Shown here one piece after another: positions 34,484-43,371 of a stretch of 64,000 nucleotides of DNA; the stretch's first letter is position 1; every line of letters begins with the position of its first letter. This stretch comes from Methanofollis fontis (lineage in GTDB: Archaea; Halobacteriota; Methanomicrobia; Methanomicrobiales; Methanofollaceae): positions 434,001-498,000 of the forward strand of contig NZ_PGCL01000002.1 of assembly GCF_004297185.1 (NCBI RefSeq), written 5' to 3'. The notes below the pieces were generated by a model. That model searched no databases. It saw only the letters and a program-made list of their open reading frames with translations, and had not been told where the DNA came from. The translations under genes were made by a program, and so were the position numbers.

Positions 34484-36133
34484 ATGCAGGACTATTCTGT
34501 GCTTATCGGCGGCAGGGCAGGCGAAGGCATCAATATCGCCGGAAACGTGATCGCCCGGTTATTGTCGGCATGCGGTCTTTGCGTCCACATGTACTACGAT
34601 TACCCCTCCCTGATCAAGGGGGGGCACAACTTCGCCATCATCAGGGGGGCGGACACACAACCATACTGCGTCAGGGAGGGCGTGGATCTGCTCCTCGCCC
34701 TGAACAGGGAAACACTGGAGCGCCACCGGCATCGTACAGATGACCGCACAACCGTCATCTTCGATGCCGGCAGGGTACGCGGGGCGGCGGGGAACGGCAT
34801 TCCGGTCGACGAGATCGTCAGGGAGGAGGAGGCACCGCCGATCACCCGGAACTCAGCGATGATCGGTGCGTTCTGCAGGGCGTGCGCCATCCCGTGGGAG
34901 ACCGTCGAGACCGTTTTTCGCCGGGCAATGCCCGCTCAGATCGATTCGAACCTCAGAGTGGCACGGCGGGGCTATGACACTCTTCCCGAAGGCAAGGGGA
35001 TCCGGATGAACGGTGCCGCACCCCTGCCCGTGATCTCCGGCAATGAGGCGATCGCATTCGGTCTCGCTGCTGCAGGGCTGGAGGGTTATATCGCCTATCC
35101 GATGACGCCCTCATCCAGCATCCTCCACACCCTTGCCGCCCACGCGGAGGGGTTCGGGATCCCGGTCGTCCATCCGGAGAACGAGATCGCCGTGGCGATG
35201 ATGGCGCTCGGGGCGGCATACGCCGGGCGCCGGATGGCCGTCGGCACGTCGGGCGGGGGATTCTGCCTCATGACCGAGGCCTTCTCCCTGGCGGGCATGG
35301 CTGAAATACCCCTTTTGGTCGTCCTCGCACAGCGCCCGGGCCCGAGCACCGGTGTTCCGACCTATTCGGCACAGGGGGACCTCCTCTTCGCCCTCTCTGC
35401 CGGTCAGGGCGAATTTCCCCGCCCTGTCGCCGCCCCCGGAACACCGGAGGAGGCGTGGGACTGGGCAGGATGCCTGCTGGATGCCGCATGGCGTTTTCAG
35501 ACCCCTGCAATCCTGCTGACCGATAAAAACCTCGCTGAGGGACTCTACTCCTTCACACCTCCTGAAACCAATACCGGACTCGAGATCATAGAATGGGAGG
35601 GCAAGGGAGAATATGCACGATATGCGCCAGGAACCGACGGCATCTCGCCCCTCGCTTTCCCCGGCAGACAGGGGATATCGGTCAAGGCGAACAGTTATAC
35701 CCATGATGAGCGCGGGATCACCACCGAAGATCCGGCATCGATCACCCGGATGGCAGAAAAACTGCAAAAAAAGCGGTACGCCATCCAGGAGAGCCTTGAA
35801 TCCCGTCCTTGCGTGAAGGTGGGGGGGAGACGGGATGCCTCAGATGCGATCCTCTGCTGGGGCTCCACTGCCGGCGTCTGCGCCGAAGTGGCCAACGATC
35901 TCGGCCTCCGTCTCGTTCGCCCCGTCCTGATCTCCCCTTTTCCGGTCTCTGGATTTGCCCGCTGCCTCGAGGGAGTGGAGCACATCATCGCCGTGGAGGA
36001 GAACATCACTGGACAGCTTGCGCACCTCATCGGCTGCCATGGTTTCTCCGCCGACACCGTGATCGGGAAATATGACGGACGACCGTTTGCACCTGAAGAT
36101 CTGGAGCGGCGGATCGGGGAGGTGATCGGATGA
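34484..36133 (+). CDS. 2-oxoacid:acceptor oxidoreductase, fused gamma-alpha subunit
   Basis: 549 residues. The N-terminal gamma domain (~1-175; SVLIGGRAGEGINIAG, SLIKGGHNF) is joined to an alpha pyrimidine-binding domain (GNEAIAFGLAAAG, AYPMTPSSSILH, ENEIAVAMMALGAAYAG, GTSGGGF). This fused layout, with a separate beta gene, is that of the two-subunit 2-oxoacid:ferredoxin oxidoreductases. Which oxoacid is oxidised cannot be read from sequence. The ATG at 34484 follows GAGGAGGGG and is clearly better than 34421. Confidence 0.92.
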   Translation: MQDYSVLIGGRAGEGINIAGNVIARLLSACGLCVHMYYDYPSLIKGGHNFAIIRGADTQPYCVREGVDLLLALNRETLERHRHRTDDRTTVIFDAGRVRGAAGNGIPVDEIVREEEAPPITRNSAMIGAFCRACAIPWETVETVFRRAMPAQIDSNLRVARRGYDTLPEGKGIRMNGAAPLPVISGNEAIAFGLAAAGLEGYIAYPMTPSSSILHTLAAHAEGFGIPVVHPENEIAVAMMALGAAYAGRRMAVGTSGGGFCLMTEAFSLAGMAEIPLLVVLAQRPGPSTGVPTYSAQGDLLFALSAGQGEFPRPVAAPGTPEEAWDWAGCLLDAAWRFQTPAILLTDKNLAEGLYSFTPPETNTGLEIIEWEGKGEYARYAPGTDGISPLAFPGRQGISVKANSYTHDERGITTEDPASITRMAEKLQKKRYAIQESLESRPCVKVGGRRDASDAILCWGSTAGVCAEVANDLGLRLVRPVLISPFPVSGFARCLEGVEHIIAVEENITGQLAHLIGCHGFSADTVIGKYDGRPFAPEDLERRIGEVIG

Positions 36134-36972
36134 GGTCATGGATCACCGATGCACAGAACACCTGGTGTCCTGGATGCGGCAACTTCTCCATCCAGCATGC
36201 ACTGAAGGCGGTCCTCGACGATCTGGCAGACGAAGGGCACCCGCCGGAAACCTTTGTGCTGGTCTCAGGGATCGGTTGCCATGCCAAGATTGCCGACTAC
36301 ATGAACATGAATACCTTCTACTCGATCCACGGCAGGGGGACTGCCGCAGCCGCCGGCATTAAACTCGCCCGTCCCGACCTGACCGTGATATCCTGCGCCG
36401 GCGACGGCGATGCCTATGCCGAGGGGCTTGATCACCTCATCTTCGGGGCAAAACGAAACACCGACATCACGGTGATCGTCCATGACAATCGGGTCTACGG
36501 CCTCACAACCGGACAGTATACCCCCACCTCAAAAATGGGTTTTCCCGGCAGATCGACCCCTGCAGGTGTTCGTGAGAGTCCAATCAACCCGCTGGAGGTG
36601 ATGCTCGCCTCGGGCGCCACCTTTGTCGCCCGGGGGTACACCCGGCAGATGGATCACCTGAAATCGATTCTGAAGGCGGCGATCCTGCACCGGGGCTTCT
36701 CGTTCGTGGATGTCCTCCAGATATGCGCAACCTACAACAATCTCACCGACTACTACAACGAACGCATCTATCTTCTCGACGGCAATGATACCGGGGATTT
36801 CGATGCTGCATTCCGGACTGCACGGGAGTGGGACTACTCATCCGACGCCCCGATTGCCCTCGGCATCTTCTACCGGCAGGAAGCACCCTCCGATATCTGG
36901 GGTCCTCCGGGCACCGTCTCTGCAGAACAGCGCCGGGAGGAGATCGGACGCATCCTGCAGGAAAAAATCTGA
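36130..36972 (+). CDS. 2-oxoacid:acceptor oxidoreductase, beta subunit
   Basis: 280 residues, the thiamine-diphosphate subunit. Seen: TWCPGCGNFSIQHAL, GIGCHAKIADYMNMNTFYSIHGR, GDGDAYAEGLDHLIFGAKRN (ThDP/Mg motif GDGDA...N) and VYGLTTGQYTPTS. The start overlaps the alpha stop by 4 bases, so both chains are made together. No separate delta ferredoxin gene is beside it, unlike the four-subunit enzymes; cluster ligands may lie in this chain (CPGC, C in LQICATYNN). Alternative substrates: 2-oxoglutarate, pyruvate. Confidence 0.93.
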   Translation: MRSWITDAQNTWCPGCGNFSIQHALKAVLDDLADEGHPPETFVLVSGIGCHAKIADYMNMNTFYSIHGRGTAAAAGIKLARPDLTVISCAGDGDAYAEGLDHLIFGAKRNTDITVIVHDNRVYGLTTGQYTPTSKMGFPGRSTPAGVRESPINPLEVMLASGATFVARGYTRQMDHLKSILKAAILHRGFSFVDVLQICATYNNLTDYYNERIYLLDGNDTGDFDAAFRTAREWDYSSDAPIALGIFYRQEAPSDIWGPPGTVSAEQRREEIGRILQEKI

Positions 36973-37021
36973 AAAGACCTTTTTTCCCACTTTTTCCGGC
37001 AGCGCAGAGAGGCAGGAAAAT

Positions 37022-37030
37022 GTTTTATAG
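37022..37030 (+). promoter_or_regulatory. TATA box for ferritin
   Basis: GTTTTATAG, about 30-38 bases before the ATG at 37060, leaving a leader of roughly 5-10 bases. Confidence 0.5.
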
Positions 37031-37059
37031 CGAATGTTCTATAGGGGCAGTGTGATACC

Positions 37060-37578
37060 ATGATCCGCCAGACAATGCTTGAGGCCCTGAATCGCCAGAT
37101 AAACCGGGAGCTCTATTCGTCCTATCTCTACCTCTCGATGTCAGCCTGGTTTTCGACACGGAACCTTCCGGGTTTTGCGAACTGGATGCGGGTGCAGGTG
37201 CAGGAGGAGCAGTTCCATGCGATGAAGTTCTATGACTACTGCATCGCACGGGGCGGCCGCGTGACGATGCTCCCCATCGAAGCACCACCAACCGAATGGG
37301 AATCGCCGCTGGCAATTTTCGAGGCGACTTATGCCCACGAGCAGAAGGTGACGGCGATGATCAACAACCTTGTCGACCTTGCACAGAAGGAGAAGGACCA
37401 CGCCACATCAAATCTTCTCCAGTGGTTTGTTGATGAACAGGTCGAGGAAGAGGCGAACGACACCGAGATTATCGAAAAATTGAAACTCATCGGAAACGAA
37501 TCAAACGCCCTGTTCATGCTCGACAAGGAACTTGCAACCCGTGTCTTCACCCCTCCCGCCACCGGCGGGGGGGCGTGA
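37060..37578 (+). CDS. Ferritin (FtnA-like)
   Basis: 172 residues, four-helix bundle iron-storage protein. Di-iron ligands are visible as [16 protein letters not shown] (Glu ~18), [15 protein letters not shown] (Glu and His ~50), and YAHEQKV and [10 protein letters not shown] later. No heme methionine can be assigned. It oxidises Fe2+ and stores it as a mineral in a 24-mer, which limits iron-driven radical damage in an anaerobe exposed to oxygen. Monocistronic with its own TATA box. Confidence 0.95.
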   Translation: MIRQTMLEALNRQINRELYSSYLYLSMSAWFSTRNLPGFANWMRVQVQEEQFHAMKFYDYCIARGGRVTMLPIEAPPTEWESPLAIFEATYAHEQKVTAMINNLVDLAQKEKDHATSNLLQWFVDEQVEEEANDTEIIEKLKLIGNESNALFMLDKELATRVFTPPATGGGA

Positions 37579-37918
37579 ACACCCCGAACATCCCTCTTTT
37601 GCACACGTCCCTTTCAGTAAATTCTGGTGGTTGAACTGACGCTCGGACGTGCGTATCAGGCAGTTCAGAAACCTTTATCCGGGGCAATACCATATGGGCG
37701 GTATACGGGGAGGGATATCATCGGGCGGTTGCATGAAATGCAAACGTCAGCGGTGCGGTCTTGCATAGGAGGGCAAAAGAAACCGGGTATACCCATCATC
37801 GGAACACATGATGGTGATCGAATTTCCGCTCCACTATCCCACACCCGGAAACAGTCGCAGCCCATGCTCAGGGCTGGAAGAGAAAAACCATCAGGTTCCT
37901 GCAGAGGGGGGAGAGGAA
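37579..37918. other. 340-base intergenic region before DUF2193
   Basis: No gene on either strand is convincing. It holds a TATA-like ACCTTTATCC (37669-37678) and, downstream, a perfect TTGCAT-GAA-ATGCAA inverted repeat (37729-37743). Together these could be a promoter and operator for the DUF2193 gene with a long leader. Confidence 0.5.
37729..37743. promoter_or_regulatory. Palindromic candidate operator
   Basis: TTGCAT, three bases, ATGCAA: a perfect 6-bp inverted repeat about 50 bases downstream of a TATA-like element and 175 bases before the DUF2193 start. It could bind a dimeric regulator. Confidence 0.3.
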
Positions 37919-39418
37919 ATGAACCAATTGTACACCAAGATTGTTGATGAGGCGATGGCGGCACAGCACGCCGACGTGGAGACAGTGAAGAAGAACCGGG
38001 GGAAAAAATATGCCGTGAAGGACGGTCAGGCCTATGTCGACGCCGTCAAGGGGATGAAGGTCGCCGAGGGGCAGAGCAAGGCGGTCATCGACCTCCATGT
38101 GGAGTCGGTGAAGGCCCATTTCAAGCATATATCTGCACTCACCGATTACGTCAGGCCAGAGGACGATCCCTTCGTCGAGCACTACCAGACACCGGTGGTG
38201 CTGGAGGTGCTCTATGGCGAGGACCCGGCGTTCAGGAAGAGCATGGATGTCTTCATCGGCGCAATAGGGAAGGCGGAAGCGCTCATCGGGCTCGAATCGG
38301 CACGCCGTTACGCCGGATTTTATGGACCGACCTGTGTCGTCGACTTCGCCCTGATACCGGGAAGCACCAGCAACGTCGTCAACCGCATCCTTCAGACGGT
38401 GGACATCCCGGTCGACCATAAACAGGCGATTCTGGCAGCAAAATCGTGGGGTATGAACACATCCTACGGCATAGGCGAGACCTTCGCACAGGCGGTGGAG
38501 GCGGGAGACACCCTGGCGGACGCCACAAAGAAGGAGGTCCAGCAGTTCCAGGCGATCTACGATCACCCGGTGAAGGCGCAGGTCGACCTGATGGAGCATG
38601 CCGGCATGACCTCCTTTGACCCGATGAAGTACATGGAGGGCTATGGAGCGGACATGACGCCCTTCGTCAAGAAGGCAATCGAGGAGGGCGTCCACTACGG
38701 CAACATCGTCACAGTGCCGGCATATTGTGTCGGCGACGTCTCGCACCACATCGCCCAGTCCACCTACAATATGTGCAAGGACGATGTCGTGATGGGGGTG
38801 ATCGAGGCAGTCACCGCCGTGATGGAGCGTTCACTACGCGCCTCGCTGGATAAAGTGCGGAGCGAGTACCAGATCCTCTCACTGGCGACGGGGTCCACCG
38901 CCGCGGCAACCGAATACATCCTTGAACTCGACGGCTTCAACGCTCCCATGCTTGTGGACCTGCTCACAAAACGCTTCCACAACTTCGTGCAGCTCAAGCC
39001 GACCCGCGGTGCGGCCGCCGAACTGCACAACTGCGATTTCATGGACATGATCTGGCGCGGCTGGCGGATGCTCGACGCGGCCCGGCGGAAGCGGAATGGC
39101 TCCGGAGATCCACTTGTCCCGAGCGTTGCCGGCTTCCCGGTCGACCTCGAACCGGTCCATGAGAGCGAGGTGATCATGAACCCGCAGCGCTATGCCTATC
39201 CGGCATCGGCGATCACCGTCCGCTGTTCGGCCCTGATGAGGCTTGCCGATTACCCCTGCCTGCTGACCAGCGAACCGGTGACGGCAACGATGATGACCAA
39301 TATCATCGCCCTCCACCCGAAGGAGATCGCTGCACCCGCACGGGTCTGCAAGGATTGCGCCTCGGCCTCGATGGTCGACTTCAGGCATGAGTACTGCCAG
39401 TGGAGAGAGGCGGTCTAG
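37919..39418 (+). CDS. DUF2193 family protein
   Basis: 499 residues, a family of unknown function known mainly from methanogens. No transmembrane helices and no recognised nucleotide-binding loop. Conserved-looking blocks include GFYGPTCVVDFALIPGSTSNVVNRI, AAKSWGMNTSYGIGETFAQA, VPAYCVGDVSHHIAQ and VCKDCASASMVDF near the C-terminus; the His/Cys content would suit a metal site. The ATG at 37919 follows GAGAGGA; 37808 lacks a ribosome site. It starts a likely operon with DUF2180 and aquaporin. Confidence 0.82.
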   Translation: MNQLYTKIVDEAMAAQHADVETVKKNRGKKYAVKDGQAYVDAVKGMKVAEGQSKAVIDLHVESVKAHFKHISALTDYVRPEDDPFVEHYQTPVVLEVLYGEDPAFRKSMDVFIGAIGKAEALIGLESARRYAGFYGPTCVVDFALIPGSTSNVVNRILQTVDIPVDHKQAILAAKSWGMNTSYGIGETFAQAVEAGDTLADATKKEVQQFQAIYDHPVKAQVDLMEHAGMTSFDPMKYMEGYGADMTPFVKKAIEEGVHYGNIVTVPAYCVGDVSHHIAQSTYNMCKDDVVMGVIEAVTAVMERSLRASLDKVRSEYQILSLATGSTAAATEYILELDGFNAPMLVDLLTKRFHNFVQLKPTRGAAAELHNCDFMDMIWRGWRMLDAARRKRNGSGDPLVPSVAGFPVDLEPVHESEVIMNPQRYAYPASAITVRCSALMRLADYPCLLTSEPVTATMMTNIIALHPKEIAAPARVCKDCASASMVDFRHEYCQWREAV

Positions 39419-39447
39419 GAGAAGGGACCAGAATCGGGGTGAACGGA

Positions 39448-39654
39448 ATGAAATGCTATGTCTGCGCAATTAATGGGCAGAATACCGAAGCGGCGGGCAT
39501 CTGTATCGTCTGCGGCATGGGGCTCTGCACCGAGCATATGAAGCGCGAGGACGTCGATCTCTGGGAAGGGGGATATCCCTTCCCGTCACGAAAACTGAAG
39601 AAATCACTGCCGAGGATCCTCTGTCCCGAATGCTATACGGCCCTGCACGGGTGA
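39448..39654 (+). CDS. DUF2180 family zinc-binding protein
   Basis: 68 residues dominated by a zinc-binding pattern: CYVC, CIVC, C and H in GLCTEHMKRED, and CPEC near the end, like a B-box/RING-type double zinc site. Known mainly from methanogens; function not established. The ATG at 39448 follows GGGGTGA. It sits 29 bases after DUF2193 and 7 before the aquaporin gene, and so is part of that operon. Confidence 0.82.
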   Translation: MKCYVCAINGQNTEAAGICIVCGMGLCTEHMKREDVDLWEGGYPFPSRKLKKSLPRILCPECYTALHG

Positions 39655-39661
39655 AAAAGCC

Positions 39662-40411
39662 ATGGCGTCACTTGGACAGAGAAGCATCGCCGAACTGATC
39701 GGGACCTTCATCCTGGTCTTCTTCGGGCCGGGTGCGGCGGCGATCACCCTGATGATCGCCAGCGGTGCAGAACCACCCAACGAGTTCAACATCGGGATCG
39801 GCGCACTCGGCGGTCTTGGCGACTGGCTTGCGATCGGGCTTGCCTTCGGAATCGCCATCGCAGCGGTGATCTATGCCCTCGGGCGGATATCAGGCGCCCA
39901 TATCAATCCCGCCGTCACGATCGCCCTCTGGTCGATCGGAAAGTTTCCGGCTCGCGAGGTGGTGCCCTACATCGTGGCGCAGCTCGCCGGAGCGGCGATC
40001 GCAAGCCTCGCCTTTGCCTACTGCGCCGGGATGGATGCTGTGCTGGTTGGCGGTCTCGGCGCCACCGCTCCGTTTCCAGGGATCACCTTCGGGCAGGCGG
40101 TTCTGGCCGAGGCGATCGGCACCTTCCTGCTGATGCTCACGATCATGGGGATTGCCGTGGACCGACAGGCGCCCCCCGGCTTCGCCGGTCTGATCATCGG
40201 GCTGACGGTGGCGGGGATCATCGTCACGACCGGAAACATCGCCGGGTCCTCGCTCAACCCGGCCCGCACCTTCGGGCCGTACCTGGGGGACATGCTGCTT
40301 GGCGGGGCAAACCTCTGGGCGCATTTCCCGATCTATATCATCGGCCCGATCGCCGGTGCGGTGGCGGCGGCGTTCCTGTACCGGTGGGTTGCAGGAGAGG
40401 AGGGTGACTGA
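39662..40411 (+). CDS. aqpM: Aquaporin/aquaglyceroporin (MIP family)
   Basis: 249 residues with six membrane helices and two re-entrant NPA loops (GAHINPAVTIAL ~79-90 and GSSLNPARTFGP ~197-208). It conducts water and possibly small neutral solutes or dissolved gases across the cytoplasmic membrane. Family precedent is AqpM of Methanothermobacter. The spacing of 7 bases from DUF2180 implies co-expression with DUF2193/DUF2180, an unexplained partnership. Confidence 0.94.
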   Translation: MASLGQRSIAELIGTFILVFFGPGAAAITLMIASGAEPPNEFNIGIGALGGLGDWLAIGLAFGIAIAAVIYALGRISGAHINPAVTIALWSIGKFPAREVVPYIVAQLAGAAIASLAFAYCAGMDAVLVGGLGATAPFPGITFGQAVLAEAIGTFLLMLTIMGIAVDRQAPPGFAGLIIGLTVAGIIVTTGNIAGSSLNPARTFGPYLGDMLLGGANLWAHFPIYIIGPIAGAVAAAFLYRWVAGEEGD

Positions 40412-40546
40412 ACAGGGTCGGATCCAGCGGACCTCCACCCTCTCATTTTCAGGATACCGCCGGCGGGCATGGACCGACGGAGAGTGCCAGAAGGGCCCGT
40501 TCACCACCAGGTTTTTCTGCGGTCCTGCATGAGAGAGATCAGATCC

Positions 40547-41662
40547 ATGACAGCCAGAGTATACTTTGTGCGGGCCGCCATCGGGAGCGGGCGAAAAAAT
40601 ATGCTCCAGAAGATCGGCGATCTCTTCGACGCTGCAGACCTATCGGAATGTATCGGGGACGGCGACCTGACTGCAATTAAAATTCACTTCGGAGAATGGG
40701 GCAACGACACCTATATCAGTCCGGTCTGGGTTCGTGAAGTGACAGAACAGGTGCGTGCCGCCGGGGGCAGACCCTTCCTCACCGATACCAACACCCTCTA
40801 CTCCGGTATGCGGCACAACGGCGTGGACCACCTCACCGTCGCCGCACGCCACGGATTCGTCCCCGAGGTTGCGGGCGCCCCGGTGGTGATTGCAGACGGG
40901 ATCACATCGCAGAACTGGCGCACGGTCGGCATCGGGAAGAAGCACTTTGGAGAAGTGAAGATCGCCGGCGACATTCTGGACGCCGGGAGCATGATCGTGC
41001 TCTCCCATGTAAAGGGGCACGGCATGGCAGGATTCGGGGGTGCGATCAAGAACCTGGCGATGGGGTGCGCCCCGGCGGCAGGCAAAAAGGACCAGCACCA
41101 GGGGCTTCTCCCGGCGATCGACGGCGACATCTGCATCGGCTGCGCCGCATGCACGCGCGCCTGCCCGAACGGCGCCCTGGTCGAGGAGGAAGGCGAGGTC
41201 CACCTCACGCCATCCCGGTGCATCGGATGCGGGGAGTGCATGACTGTCTGCCCCACCGGTGCGATCGACTTTGACTGGGAGGGAGGGGTCGTCCCCTTCA
41301 TGGAGATGATGACCGAATACGCCCTGGGTGCCGTCAGGGGCAAGGAGGGACGGATCGGTTATATCAACGTGCTGATGAATATCACCCCGGACTGCGACTG
41401 CTGCCCCTGGAGCGACAGCGCAATCGTCCCCGACATCGGCATTCTCGCATCCACCGATCCGGTGGCGATCGATGCCGCAAGTGTTGATCTCGTCAATGCA
41501 CAGAGGGGGATCCGGGGCAGCCGCCTCCTCTGCGGGCATGAACCCGGAGAGGACAAGTTCAGGGGTGTCGCCCCCTGCACCGACGGCATGGTTCAGATCC
41601 GGTATGGCGAGGAGATCGGACTCGGGGAGGCCGCATACGAGTTGATCGAAATCGGTGAGTGA
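40547..41662 (+). CDS. DUF362 domain protein with 2x[4Fe-4S] ferredoxin insert
   Basis: 371 residues. The DUF362 fold flanks a bacterial-type ferredoxin segment with two clusters (CIGCAACTRACPNGAL and CIGCGECMTVCPTGAI, ~195-240). Conserved pieces: IKIHFGEWGN, LTDTNTLY, SHVKGHGMAGFGGAIKNLAMG, and CDCCPWSD near 285. This resembles Fe-S flavin-free redox proteins often beside aminotransferase or cofactor genes; activity unknown. The ATG at 40547 is chosen; 40529 and 40469 lack ribosome sites. It overlaps the next gene's start. Confidence 0.85.
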   Translation: MTARVYFVRAAIGSGRKNMLQKIGDLFDAADLSECIGDGDLTAIKIHFGEWGNDTYISPVWVREVTEQVRAAGGRPFLTDTNTLYSGMRHNGVDHLTVAARHGFVPEVAGAPVVIADGITSQNWRTVGIGKKHFGEVKIAGDILDAGSMIVLSHVKGHGMAGFGGAIKNLAMGCAPAAGKKDQHQGLLPAIDGDICIGCAACTRACPNGALVEEEGEVHLTPSRCIGCGECMTVCPTGAIDFDWEGGVVPFMEMMTEYALGAVRGKEGRIGYINVLMNITPDCDCCPWSDSAIVPDIGILASTDPVAIDAASVDLVNAQRGIRGSRLLCGHEPGEDKFRGVAPCTDGMVQIRYGEEIGLGEAAYELIEIGE

Positions 41663-42639
41663 TGGACGCAGATGAACTGAGACGACAGGACGAGGCCATC
41701 ATAAAACGGGCAGAAGGGATCTCCACTCCGATGAAGGTCGGACGACCGGGTGATTTCGTTATCCGGGTGGACGGGAGAGTGCGCGAACCCGTGGTCCGGG
41801 AACTCTGTCTTCTCACCGGCTACCGGCAGTCGGCATCCGATGGACCATCCGTGCTCTGCCGGGACGATTACCCCTCCATCCGCATCACCACCGGTGAGCG
41901 CCGGAAGACGGCACTTGAAGCCATCGCCTTCAGGGTCGATGATATCGATGATGCCGTCCGCCACTGCAGGGACTCACCAGTCCCGGCAATAATCACCCCG
42001 GACGGCACTGCCATCCTGACAGGACCATCCGACCTCACCGGTATCGCCGTCCACTTCACAGCGGCGGATGCTGGATCCTCAGCAGACGGACAGCGCCCCT
42101 CTCTCAGTCGCCCCTTCCACGCCCGCATCGGCCCGCCCGATCACATCACCATCAGGGTGCGGGCAGAGCAGCGCCCTGATGCGGTTCTCGAACTGATCCG
42201 GCTGACAGGAGCCGTTTTTACGGGATCCGAATATGTTGTGCCCTTCAGGTCGGTCAACAGCGTCCTCATGCTCCCGGGAACCGGATTCGCTATCAACGTC
42301 GTCTCTGGAACCAGACCTTTCATACCGGAAAAAGGGATAACTGAACCGTTTCTGTCACGTTTTGGAGCAGGGGTGCACCACATCGGGTTTCTGGCCGATG
42401 GCATCCGCGAACTGGTGGCGGAGATGGAGGAGGACGGCATCCCCTTCTCCCTCCCCCTCACCGGTTCGGAGGGGGAGGGGATCCTGCAGGCCATGACCAC
42501 ACGCTCAGAATATACCGGTCTGATCATCGAATATCTCCAGCGCTATGGCTCGTTCAGCGGATTTTTTGCCCCCTCAATGACTGTCAGGCCGTCGGGACCG
42601 TCGTCTCCCCCTCCATCCCCCGAACCGCAAGACCCCTGA
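41662..42639 (+). CDS. VOC-fold protein resembling 4-hydroxyphenylpyruvate dioxygenase
   Basis: About 325 residues in two glyoxalase/VOC halves. The C-terminal half retains a His-His-Glu metal triad in HPPD-like order: PPDHITIRV (~155), GVHHIGFLAD (~245) and GLIIEYLQRY (~293). The N-terminal half lacks obvious ligands, as in HPPD. A proline-rich tail ends the protein. A dioxygenase would be surprising in a strict anaerobe, so an epimerase or other oxygen-independent VOC reaction is possible. The last 56 bases overlap the convergent TPR gene. Confidence 0.72.
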   Translation: MDADELRRQDEAIIKRAEGISTPMKVGRPGDFVIRVDGRVREPVVRELCLLTGYRQSASDGPSVLCRDDYPSIRITTGERRKTALEAIAFRVDDIDDAVRHCRDSPVPAIITPDGTAILTGPSDLTGIAVHFTAADAGSSADGQRPSLSRPFHARIGPPDHITIRVRAEQRPDAVLELIRLTGAVFTGSEYVVPFRSVNSVLMLPGTGFAINVVSGTRPFIPEKGITEPFLSRFGAGVHHIGFLADGIRELVAEMEEDGIPFSLPLTGSEGEGILQAMTTRSEYTGLIIEYLQRYGSFSGFFAPSMTVRPSGPSSPPPSPEPQDP

Positions 42640-43285
42640 TGAACAGGATCCTGGTGTGCTCCGGGCAGATGGCAAGCGCCTCATCGCAGATCTCGACCGC
42701 CTCCCGGTAGCGCCCCATGGTGTAGAGCGTGTAGGCAAGACTTTTGCGGGCGTCGAGATCCTCCGGATCGAGATCGATCGTCCGCCGGAAGGCGGCGACC
42801 GCCTCCTCATGGCGTTCGAGGATATCATAGACCACGCCGAGCATATAGCAGACGGCAGGATTCTCCGGGTCCAGCACGATTGCACGTTCGTAGGCCTCCC
42901 GGGCATCCTCATAACGCTCCTCCGATTTCAGTGCACGCCCGAGCAGGTACCATGCCTGGGTATAGGCAGGGTCTAGCCTGATGGCCCGGCGGGCACTCTC
43001 CGCCGCCTCAGGATAACGCCTGTCGGTGAAGAAGGCGACAGCGCGCTGGAACCAGACCTCAGGATAGTCGGGTTCCTCTCCCAGAATGCTGTCAAAGCAC
43101 AGGACCGCCTCCTCATATCGGCCAGTTCCAGAAAGGATCAGTCCTTTCCGGTAGAGCGCATCCAGGGAACCGGGATCCAGCTCCAGCGCGTCATTGTATT
43201 TTTTCAGGGCACCACCGATGTTGCCCTCCCGCTGCAGGGCGTCCCCCTCGGCGATCAGTCGGGCACCAGCCCCCTCCTCTGGCAT
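42584..43285 (-). CDS. Tetratricopeptide repeat protein
   Basis: 233 residues made of about six 34-residue TPR units (e.g. GDALQREGNIGGALKKYNDAL, ALYRKGLILSGTGRYEEAV, CYMLGVVYDILERHEEAVAAF, each closing with LDP). No signal peptide, so a cytoplasmic protein-interaction scaffold. Partner unknown. Its 3' end overlaps the VOC gene on the opposite strand by 56 bases. Confidence 0.88.
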   Translation of the reverse strand: MPEEGAGARLIAEGDALQREGNIGGALKKYNDALELDPGSLDALYRKGLILSGTGRYEEAVLCFDSILGEEPDYPEVWFQRAVAFFTDRRYPEAAESARRAIRLDPAYTQAWYLLGRALKSEERYEDAREAYERAIVLDPENPAVCYMLGVVYDILERHEEAVAAFRRTIDLDPEDLDARKSLAYTLYTMGRYREAVEICDEALAICPEHTRILFIRGLAVRGMEGETTVPTA

Positions 43286-43371
43286 AGACCGGAATCACCA
43301 TGTTCCCAGATAAAAGATATGGTTGCCGACGGTCCGTTTCATCAGGATGCATATCCAACTATACAGGACAC

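Noticed and set aside
37579-37918. Search for a tRNA or small RNA in the long gap before DUF2193
   Set aside because: No cloverleaf or conserved tRNA box was found; only a promoter-like element and palindrome are supported.
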